Assembly: GCA_937139605.1 (NCBI GenBank)
Contig: CAKZQG010000037.1
Coordinates: 62,001-126,000 of the forward strand
Length of the DNA stretch: 64,000 bases
Origin: an uncultured bacterium
GTDB taxonomy: Bacteria > DRYD01
Direction of reading: 5' to 3'
Shown piece after piece: positions 1-6,175 of this stretch (position 1 is the first letter of the stretch; each line of letters opens with the position of its first letter). Below the pieces are notes generated by a model. It had not been told where the DNA came from. It worked only from the letters and a program-made list of their open reading frames with translations, and ran no database searches. A program made the translations under genes and the position numbers.

Positions 1-530
1 GGTCTTGATTGCATTTTGCCTCTTGTAAATGGCACTATACAAAAAGTACAATAATAATCACAACCAAACATAATAGGCACATATGCTGAGAATTTAGATA
101 ATCTTCTTGGAGGGATATCGGGTTCAGTTCTCCCTGTAAAATCTACATCTACTATTTTCTTATTTTTGTTATATTTAAGTTCTTGTAGAATCGTAGGTAA
201 TTGAGATATCCTATGAGTTCCTAAGACTATATCTACATGCTCTATGTTTGAGATTTTTAAATAATCCTTTTGAGCTAGGCAACCAGTTATGATTACTATC
301 ATATCCTTTTTTTCATTTTTAATTTTTTTGAGAGCTCCTAAGCGACCATAGAATTTATCTTCTGCATTTTTTCTTACTGCGCAAGTATTAAAAATAACGA
401 TATCAGCATCCGCTTCGTTATCTACACTATTTGCTCCAAATTTCTCTAGTATTCCTGCTATTAATTCGCTATCATATTCATTAGCTTGGCATCCATAAGT
501 TTTTATAAAATATTTATACCCATTTAACAT
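1..530 (-). CDS. miaB: tRNA-2-methylthio-N6-dimethylallyladenosine synthase MiaB (3' end outside window)
   Basis: Radical-SAM methylthiotransferase that adds a methylthio group to i6A37 of tRNAs. The 176 visible codons hold the UPF0004 domain with its three cluster cysteines C14 (YGCQANEYDSE), C50 (NTCAVR) and C84 (TGC), then the radical-SAM CxxxCxxC motif at C157, C161 and C164 (GCDYYCTFC). The rest of the SAM barrel and the TRAM domain lie beyond base 1. The ATG at 530-528 is chosen because an AGGTGAG ribosome site lies 8 nt upstream and the protein begins at the family's usual point. It is divergent from the START-like gene. Confidence 0.95.
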   Translation of the reverse strand, partial: MLNGYKYFIKTYGCQANEYDSELIAGILEKFGANSVDNEADADIVIFNTCAVRKNAEDKFYGRLGALKKIKNEKKDMIVIITGCLAQKDYLKISNIEHVDIVLGTHRISQLPTILQELKYNKNKKIVDVDFTGRTEPDIPPRRLSKFSAYVPIMFGCDYYCTFCIVPFTRGKMQSR

Positions 531-698
531 AATTCTAACTCACCTGTGTTTTAGTTTTAGTTTTTATATACAATAAATTTACTTCTATTATTTATTATTC
601 TATAAATTTAATTGTTAAACCTTTAGTTTTTTGATAGGAAATTACTAAAGAGGAGGTATTTAGATTTTGTTTAATTCTATAAAAAGGGGGAAAAATAT
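531..698. promoter_or_regulatory. Divergent intergenic region with hairpin and possible leader ORF
   Basis: Region between miaB and the START-like gene that must carry promoters for both directions; no -10/-35 pair stands out from the A/T background. CCTTTAGT (620-627) can pair with ACTAAAG (644-650), followed at once by AGGAGG (651-656), a strong Shine-Dalgarno too far (42 nt) from the ATG at 699. A TTG at 667 behind it opens 11 codons (M-F-N-S-I-K-R-G-K-N-I) whose TGA (700-702) overlaps the ATG as ATGA. This may be a coupled leader peptide. What is seen is the pairing and the open frame; translation is inference. Confidence 0.35.
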
Positions 699-1145
699 AT
701 GAATTTAAAAGAAGAAATAGAAATAAATGCTAATCAAGATACGGTTTTTCAAGTTATGTTGGATTTAGAAAGGTTCCCGGAATTTATGGAAGATGTAAAA
801 AGAATAACTATTTTGGAAAAAGACGGGAATAGAAGAGTAAGTGAATGGGAAGCTGAAATAGATGGACTCGTTTTTAAATGGCAAGAAGAAGATATCTATT
901 ATCCTCAAGATTATAAATTAACTTATAAATTAATTAAGGGAGATTTAGATAAATTTGAAGGTTATTGGGAGATAATTAGATTATCTGATAATAAATCTAA
1001 GTTAGTGTTATTTTTGGATTTTGATTTAAATATTCCTACATTAAAGAGTTTGATAATGCCTACTATAAAGTTCAAAGTAAAAAAGAATCTAGCATTAATG
1101 TTAAGAGCTATAAAGTCAAGAGCAGAAAGTTTAACTTTAGCTTGA
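699..1145 (+). CDS. SRPBCC/START-like (polyketide cyclase, COQ10 type) protein
   Basis: 148-residue single-domain protein of the START/Bet v1 superfamily, which binds hydrophobic ligands in a helix-grip pocket. Family signs are the N-terminal strand followed by NQDTVFQVMLDLERFPEFM, matching the 'W/L..v.d...yP.f' start of COQ10-type cyclases, then a middle of beta strands and a long C-terminal helix (residues about 118-145). No signal peptide or membrane segment. The substrate cannot be told from sequence. Start ATG has AAAAGGGGG 8 nt upstream. It stands alone before the atpH leader. Confidence 0.75.
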   Translation: MNLKEEIEINANQDTVFQVMLDLERFPEFMEDVKRITILEKDGNRRVSEWEAEIDGLVFKWQEEDIYYPQDYKLTYKLIKGDLDKFEGYWEIIRLSDNKSKLVLFLDFDLNIPTLKSLIMPTIKFKVKKNLALMLRAIKSRAESLTLA

Positions 1146-1180
1146 TTTTTTTATAATAAGAAAATTTCATAAAATAAATA

Positions 1181-1262
1181 CCGCCAACAGGGGGATGATT
1201 ACAAAAATAAAAGGCGGAATATAAATACCCCTGTTCAAAGTGTAGATTTTTTATACGCTTTG
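1181..1262 (+). promoter_or_regulatory. atpH 5' leader: H-type pseudoknot plus hairpin
   Basis: CCGCC (1181-1185) pairs with GGCGG (1213-1217). Inside that loop AACAGGGG (1186-1193) pairs perfectly with CCCCTGTT (1228-1235) downstream, so the helices cross. The linker between GGCGG and CCCC is the A-rich AATATAAATA (1218-1227), the kind of strand that lies in the groove of helix 1 in known pseudoknots. A 9-bp hairpin follows (CAAAGTGTA 1236-1244 with TACGCTTTG 1254-1262). The atpH ATG at 1277 has no Shine-Dalgarno, so the structured leader may set its translation. The rplQ leader has the same design and shares GCGGAATATAAAT. I do not recognise it as a known riboswitch class. Confidence 0.6.
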
Positions 1263-1276
1263 ATTTATAAACTATT

Positions 1277-1864
1277 ATGTTAGCTCTAGCTAATAGATAC
1301 GCGGATTCTTTGTTTGAAATAGCTTCTAAATATAAATTAGAAGAAACTATATTAAAAGAATTAGAAACTTTTTTTAATTTAATAAATAAAGATAAAGAAA
1401 TTAATGAAATATGGCATTCTAAGAGTTTAACTACTTTTGAAAAATCTAAAATGCTATTAGATTTATTACCTTTTAATTCTATTACTAAAGAATTCTTAAA
1501 ACTATTAGCTTCTAAAAAACGAGAAAAATTACTACATCTTATTATTTATTATTATAAAAAAAATTATGAGGTTAAATATGGAATATTTGAGGCTGATTTG
1601 GTACTAGCTAAACAAACTGATAACTTAGTTATAAATGAATTATTAAGAAGTATTGAAAAAAACATAAATAAAAAAGTAGTTATAAATGATATAAAAATAG
1701 ATCCTGAGATTATGGGAGGATTTATTTTGATAAGTGATGATACTATTTTGGATTATTCTATAAAAAATAGTTTCCAAAAGTTAATAAAAGAAATAAATAT
1801 TAATATAGAGAAGTTTTTAGTTAAATCAAATTTATTTAATCAAATTAATTATAATTTAAATTAA
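1277..1864 (+). CDS. atpH: F1Fo ATP synthase subunit delta
   Basis: Stator subunit that ties the peripheral stalk to the top of F1. The 195-residue protein has the family's opening (LANRYADSLFEIA) and the C-terminal signature IDPEIMGGFILISDDTILDYSI (residues about 141-162), matching the conserved 'I(D)P.liGG..i...d...D.S' block; length is slightly above the usual 175-185. No other atp gene is nearby, which is unusual because atpH normally sits between atpF and atpA. Translation start lacks a Shine-Dalgarno and follows a pseudoknot leader. rplQ comes 78 bp later. Confidence 0.93.
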   Translation: MLALANRYADSLFEIASKYKLEETILKELETFFNLINKDKEINEIWHSKSLTTFEKSKMLLDLLPFNSITKEFLKLLASKKREKLLHLIIYYYKKNYEVKYGIFEADLVLAKQTDNLVINELLRSIEKNINKKVVINDIKIDPEIMGGFILISDDTILDYSIKNSFQKLIKEININIEKFLVKSNLFNQINYNLN

Positions 1865-1881
1865 TAAATTTATAAATATAT

Positions 1882-1919
1882 TTCCGCTTATTCTGGGAGC
1901 GGAATATAAATTTCCAGAA
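1882..1919 (+). promoter_or_regulatory. rplQ 5' leader: second copy of the pseudoknot motif
   Basis: TTCCGC (1882-1887) pairs with GCGGAA (1899-1904). TTCTGGGA (1891-1898) in its loop pairs with TTCCAGAA (1912-1919) downstream (one G-U), giving crossing helices with a 3-nt first loop and the A-rich linker TATAAAT (1905-1911). The 13-mer GCGGAATATAAAT (1899-1911) is identical to 1214-1226 in the atpH leader, yet the second helix differs in sequence and still pairs, as covariation would give. It ends 13 nt before the AAGGAG of rplQ. Function is unknown; an RNA regulatory element or protein-binding site is the natural reading. Confidence 0.6.
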
Positions 1920-1942
1920 GAAAACTAATATTAAGGAGCTAT

Positions 1943-2383
1943 ATGAGACACAGAAGAAGGTATAAAAAATTAAGGAGATATAGCGAGCATAGATTATCTA
2001 TGTTAAGAACTTTATTTAAAAATATTTTAAATAGCCCAAAATTGGAAATAGTTACGACATTAGCAAGAGCTAAAGCATTAGTTAATTATTCTTCTAAGTA
2101 TATTACGTTTGCTAAAAAAGCAGCTAAAATTAAAGAATTACTTAATAATGCACCTGAGGAAGAAAAAAATAAACTTAAAACCCAATTAGTTAATTTCTCC
2201 AGGAAGATGTATTCTGTTTTAAGAGACAGAAAAATGGTTAAAGCTTTAATAGATTTAGGGGTTGTTTTGAATTCCGCTAAAAAAGGGGAAAGTGGAAGTG
2301 TTGGAGGATATTTTAAAATATATAAATTAGGTTTTAGAAGAGGAGATGCTGCTCCTGTTGCTTTAGTTAAATTGGTATCTTGA
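1943..2383 (+). CDS. rplQ: 50S ribosomal protein L17
   Basis: Large-subunit protein near the exit tunnel. Shows the L17 start MRHRRRYKKLRRYSEHR, followed by a helix typical of 'LT.A...R...E....T'. At 146 residues it is longer than the usual 115-130; a charged middle insertion sits around residues 60-85. C-terminus G-Y-F-K-I-Y-K-L-G-F-R-R-GDAAPVALVKLV matches the family end 'Yt.ri.l..RrGDaApma.iel'. Shine-Dalgarno AAGGAG 4 nt before ATG. It is not preceded by rpoA as in most bacteria. Its TGA overlaps an ATG (2383-2385) that begins a tandem repeat leading into tlyA. Confidence 0.95.
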   Translation: MRHRRRYKKLRRYSEHRLSMLRTLFKNILNSPKLEIVTTLARAKALVNYSSKYITFAKKAAKIKELLNNAPEEEKNKLKTQLVNFSRKMYSVLRDRKMVKALIDLGVVLNSAKKGESGSVGGYFKIYKLGFRRGDAAPVALVKLVS

Positions 2384-2428
2384 TGATATAAAAAGAAATG
2401 ATACAAAAAAAAATGATACAAAAAAAAA
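2383..2428 (+). repeat. Three tandem 15-nt units ending in A9 tracts, before tlyA
   Basis: The rplQ stop is followed by ATGATATAAAAAGAA, ATGATACAAAAAAAA and ATGATACAAAAAAAA, the last two exact copies, giving A9 runs at 2405-2413 and 2420-2428. Each unit begins with an ATG in the same frame, but that frame reaches a stop soon (TAA 2389-2391, or TAA 2434-2436). The tlyA frame is one base behind. The repeat therefore puts start codons and slippery A-tracts right at the N-terminus of tlyA. Confidence 0.75.
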
Positions 2429-3173
2429 TAAATTAAGATTAGATGAATTTTTAGTTTTAAATAACTATGTAGAGAGCAGAGTTTATGCTCAAAAAATAAT
2501 ATTTGATTCTAAAGTAGTTGTTAATGATAAAATAATTACTAAGCCGAGCTATAAAGTTAAAGAAAATGATGTTATTAAAATTTACAATTTACAAGAGAAA
2601 TATGTTTCAAGAGGGGGATATAAATTAGAAGCAGCTATTAAAAATTTTAATATAGATGTTAAGGAAAAAGTTTGTTTAGATATAGGAGCATCTACTGGAG
2701 GGTTTAGTGATTGTTTGCTACAATATCAAGCTAAATTAGTTATAGCACTTGATAATGGATGTAATCAACTCCATCAAAAACTTAAAGATAATCCTAAGAT
2801 AATAAACATTGAAAAATTTAATGCTAAAGAAATTCATAGGATATATGATAAGTTATTATCTTATGGGGACATTGAAGTGATTACAATAGATGTGTCTTTT
2901 ATTAGTGTTATTAAAATATTTGAATCATTAGCTAAGTGTAATTTAAAAAATGTTAAAATAATTGCTCTTATTAAACCTAATTTTGAAACTTCAAAAACTG
3001 AAAGAAAATATTTAAAAAAAGGAGTTATTAAAGATAAAGGAGTTATTCTTAAAATACTTTTTAGAGTTTTGAAGAAAATAAGGAATTTAGGATTTGTTTT
3101 TAGAAGAGTAATAAAGTCTGCGATTGTTGGAGCTAAAGGGAACCAAGAGTTTTTAGCACTATTTGAAAAATAA
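2413..3173 (+). CDS. tlyA: TlyA-family rRNA (cytidine-2'-O)-methyltransferase, start uncertain
   Basis: S4 domain plus FtsJ-like methyltransferase that methylates rRNA 2'-OH in TlyA proteins. The frame is open from base 2367 through the S4 domain (KLRLDEFLVLNNYVESR from 2430), the junction EKYVSRGGYKLEAA, motif I LDIGASTGGFSDCLLQ, motif D-V-S-F-I-S-V and the tail VGAKGNQEF. No ATG, GTG or TTG precedes the S4 domain in this frame. ATG 2413 (or 2398) is one base out and reaches it only with a -1 shift on the A9 tract, giving M-I-Q-K-K-N-K-L-R-L-D, the normal TlyA length. An ATA at 2388 is the only in-frame alternative. Identity is firm; start is not. Confidence 0.8.
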
Positions 3174-3189
3174 ATTTTTATAAGTATTT

Positions 3190-3870
3190 ATGAAAGTTTG
3201 TTTATTTAGTGGCACTTTTAATCCCATACATATTGGCCATCTTTTGGTTATTAATTTAGCTATAGAAAAGTTTTCTATAGATTTAATTTATATTATCCCT
3301 AATAAGATTCCAGTCCATAAAAAAAAGGATTTTATCTTACCCCCTAAAATTAGATTAAAATTAATTCAACTTAGTATTAAAGAATTAAAATATAAAGATA
3401 AAATACGTGTTTCAGATTTTGAAATAAAAAATAAAGATAAATCTTATTCTTTTTATACTGTTAAATATTTTAGGGAATTATATAAGGATTCTGAACTTTA
3501 TTTCCTTATTGGAGATGATAGCTTAATTTTTTATAAATGGTATAATTTTAAGCAAATTTTTGCTTTAGTTGATAAGTTTATTATAATCGATAGGTATTAT
3601 AAATATGATTCTAAGCAGGATTTTTTCAATAAAATAATTAAAATCTATAATAGTGATATAAATAAAGAATTAAATTGGGATTTATACGATTTAATTAATA
3701 AAAATGAATTTATTAATAAAATAGAAATTTTAGGATTACCTAAAATAGAAATATCTTCTACTTACATAATTGATAGATTAAGAAAGGGATTATCTGTTGA
3801 TTATATGCTTAATAAAGATGCTAAAAGAATAATAGAAAAAAAATATTTTACTCAGTTTATATCTTCTTAA
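3190..3870 (+). CDS. nadD: Nicotinate-nucleotide adenylyltransferase
   Basis: Converts nicotinate mononucleotide and ATP to deamido-NAD in NAD synthesis. The nucleotidyltransferase alpha/beta-phosphodiesterase signature is at residues 6-17 (FSGTFNPIHIGH) with the HxGH catalytic motif, and the C-terminal ISSTYIIDRLRKG matches the conserved 'iSST.iR..l..g' block. 226 residues, slightly long because of an insertion about residues 140-175. The ATG lacks an obvious Shine-Dalgarno and is 16 bp after tlyA, so the two are probably co-transcribed. Confidence 0.92.
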   Translation: MKVCLFSGTFNPIHIGHLLVINLAIEKFSIDLIYIIPNKIPVHKKKDFILPPKIRLKLIQLSIKELKYKDKIRVSDFEIKNKDKSYSFYTVKYFRELYKDSELYFLIGDDSLIFYKWYNFKQIFALVDKFIIIDRYYKYDSKQDFFNKIIKIYNSDINKELNWDLYDLINKNEFINKIEILGLPKIEISSTYIIDRLRKGLSVDYMLNKDAKRIIEKKYFTQFISS

Positions 3871-3881
3871 GGAGGTTTTTT

Positions 3882-4943
3882 ATGAATATATTAGATAAAC
3901 TATTAATATTGATATTTCAGCAGAACGCAGAGAGTATTTTTTTTATTGAAGATTTACCCCCCTTTATTAAATATAAAGATGGGAAAATCCAAAATTTAGT
4001 AGATGAAAAATTAGATAAAGAACAAATAGAAGAGTTAATTAAAATATTTTTAACTGATAAAGATAGAATTGAATTGAAAAAAGTAGGATATTGGTTAGGA
4101 AATTATACTACTTCAAATAATTTAACTTTTAAGGGAATTTGTTTTTATCAAAAAAATAAATTAAGTATAGTTTTTTATCCTGCTATTATTGAAAGCTATT
4201 CTATAAATGAATTGGATTTACCCGAGATATTTATTGAAACTTTAAACAAAAATAAGGGATTAATAATAATAAGTGGTCCTAGGAAAAGCGGAAAAACTAC
4301 TATCTTTAATGCCTCTATTGAATACATACTTAACAACAGAAATATTACACTTGCTACTGTTGAAGATTTTATTGAAAAAGAATTTAATAATTCAAGAGGA
4401 ATAGTTTATCAGTTTATAGTAGGTAAAGATTATTCTAATATAAAAGAGGTTTTAAATATAATAAGAAGAGTTAAGCCTGATGTAGTTGCCATTCAAGAGA
4501 TTGTTAATTATGATTATCTTAGTTTAGCCTTGGATTTATCGTTAAGTGGGTTATTGGTTATTTGTACTTTAAATGCTGATGGAATCATTTCTGCTTTTGA
4601 GAAAATGGCAGGGATGGCTGGAGACCAAAAAGATAATGTGTTTAGATATCTATCTATGGTTTTGGAAATATTAATTTCTGGGAACCTCTTTAATACTACT
4701 GAAAATACTTTAAAATATGTTTATGATTTTTATTTTAATGATGTGGAATTTACAAAGAATATAGCTAAAGGAGATATTACGGAAGTTTATTTGAAGATGA
4801 TAGAAAGGAGGGAGAAAGGATTTAGGGTTCAGGAGCATACCTTAAAAGCTCTTATTAAAAAGGGATTAATTAAAGAAGAAGAAGCTTTACTTAAAGCTTC
4901 GCGCCCTAATGAACTTAAGAAAATACTTGCTGCTCCTTTCTAA
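3882..4943 (+). CDS. PilT-like secretion/twitching ATPase, divergent
   Basis: 353-residue GspE/PilT-family ATPase. Walker A is GPRKSGKTT (about residues 132-140), the Asp box is ATVEDFIEKEF, and Walker B is PDVVAIQEI with its glutamate. The His box, normally TLHTNSA, reads TLNADG here, so the histidine is replaced by asparagine. The N-terminal PAS-like part and C-terminal helices match PilT in length. No pilin, PilB, PilC or PilM-Q gene is nearby. Strong AGGAGG 8 nt before ATG. It could be a retraction motor of distant pili or a repurposed ATPase; the lost His argues for altered activity. Confidence 0.75.
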   Translation: MNILDKLLILIFQQNAESIFFIEDLPPFIKYKDGKIQNLVDEKLDKEQIEELIKIFLTDKDRIELKKVGYWLGNYTTSNNLTFKGICFYQKNKLSIVFYPAIIESYSINELDLPEIFIETLNKNKGLIIISGPRKSGKTTIFNASIEYILNNRNITLATVEDFIEKEFNNSRGIVYQFIVGKDYSNIKEVLNIIRRVKPDVVAIQEIVNYDYLSLALDLSLSGLLVICTLNADGIISAFEKMAGMAGDQKDNVFRYLSMVLEILISGNLFNTTENTLKYVYDFYFNDVEFTKNIAKGDITEVYLKMIERREKGFRVQEHTLKALIKKGLIKEEEALLKASRPNELKKILAAPF

Positions 4944-4998
4944 ATATATTGCTTTTTAAATTTTAAAATGCTTGCTTTTATTAAGGAGGAGATAAATT

Positions 4999-6129
4999 AT
5001 GGCTAAAAAAATTGAATTTGAAAAAAATTTTAAAACTAAAATTTTAGTAGTGTTTTTTATCGTTTTTATTTTTTTAATTAGTTTTATTACATTATTAAAA
5101 GTAAATTCTAAGATAGATAAACCTATTTTGTATCAATTACAAAATGAAATAAGGGAAGTAGTTAATGAAAGTAAGGATAGTATAGTTAGTATAGTTTCTG
5201 TTAATGTTGATGTGGATCCTACTATTAAGCAATGGTATGAGCAATTTAAGGGAACTCCTTTTGAATATTATTTTAAAGATTATGTAGATCAAACTCCGAA
5301 AATAGTTGGTAGTGGAGTTATTGTATCTAAGGATGGCCTAGTAATTACTAATGCACATGTGGCTTTGGGAGCTCCTAATATTACTATTAAAATTAACGAT
5401 AAAATTTTTAAAGATGTTAAGATATTAGCAGTTAGTAAAAAACTAGATTTAGCTTTACTTAAAATAGAGGATAGTAATTTAAATTTGAAGCCTATTGTTT
5501 TTGCTAATTCTGATAATGTAAAGGTTGGGGATATTGTCTTTGCTATTGGTAATCCTTTTGGTTTTGAATTAACTGTTACCATGGGAATAATTTCTGCTAA
5601 AAATAGAAAATTAGATACTTATGTGGGATTTAATTATAGTAATTTAATCCAAACAGATGCTCCGTTAAATCCAGGTAATTCTGGAGGGGCTTTGGTTGAT
5701 ATTAATGGTAGATTAGTTGGAATAAATACTGCTATTGCTTCTACTAGTGGAAGTTCTTCTGGCATTGGTTTTGCTATTCCTTCTAATATTGTTAATAAAT
5801 TTGTTCAAGATAGCAAAAACAAAGTTTTAAATTATTCAAAAGGCAGACCGTTTTTAGGTGTTAGAGTTGCAGATTTACCTGATTACCTTAAAAGTTATTT
5901 AAACATAAGTTATGGTGTTCTTGTTGTAGAAGTTGTTAAGGATAGTCCTGCTGAAAAAGCAGGGATTAAAAAAGATGATATCATCTTAGAATTTGATGAT
6001 AAACCCGTTTATTCTTATGATGATTTACTTGATTTAATTATGCAAACTACAATCGGACAAAAAGTTAAAATTAAGATATTAAGAAAAAATCAGAAACTTT
6101 ATATTTATCCCACTATTGGGAAGCAATAA
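4999..6129 (+). CDS. HtrA/DegP-family serine protease, membrane anchored
   Basis: Envelope quality-control protease of family S1C. One N-terminal membrane segment (residues about 14-33), then a trypsin-like domain with catalytic H120 (TNAHVAL), D150 (KLDLALLKIE) and S228 (NPGNSGGAL), then a single PDZ domain (about 285-370, containing G-V-L-V-V-E-V-V and SPAEKAGIKKDDIIL). Length and single PDZ resemble DegS or HtrA of Gram-positives rather than two-PDZ DegP. Shine-Dalgarno AAGGAGGAG 8 nt before ATG. Gene stands between the PilT-like gene and a repeat-bearing membrane protein. Confidence 0.93.
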   Translation: MAKKIEFEKNFKTKILVVFFIVFIFLISFITLLKVNSKIDKPILYQLQNEIREVVNESKDSIVSIVSVNVDVDPTIKQWYEQFKGTPFEYYFKDYVDQTPKIVGSGVIVSKDGLVITNAHVALGAPNITIKINDKIFKDVKILAVSKKLDLALLKIEDSNLNLKPIVFANSDNVKVGDIVFAIGNPFGFELTVTMGIISAKNRKLDTYVGFNYSNLIQTDAPLNPGNSGGALVDINGRLVGINTAIASTSGSSSGIGFAIPSNIVNKFVQDSKNKVLNYSKGRPFLGVRVADLPDYLKSYLNISYGVLVVEVVKDSPAEKAGIKKDDIILEFDDKPVYSYDDLLDLIMQTTIGQKVKIKILRKNQKLYIYPTIGKQ

Positions 6130-6175
6130 GTATTTTATTTATTAAATTTTATATTTATTGATTAAGGGGGGTCAT

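Noticed and set aside
2086..2421. Open frame on the minus strand over rplQ and the tlyA repeat
   Set aside because: Shadow of rplQ; its start, tyrosine/phenylalanine repeats come from the A-tract repeats read backwards.
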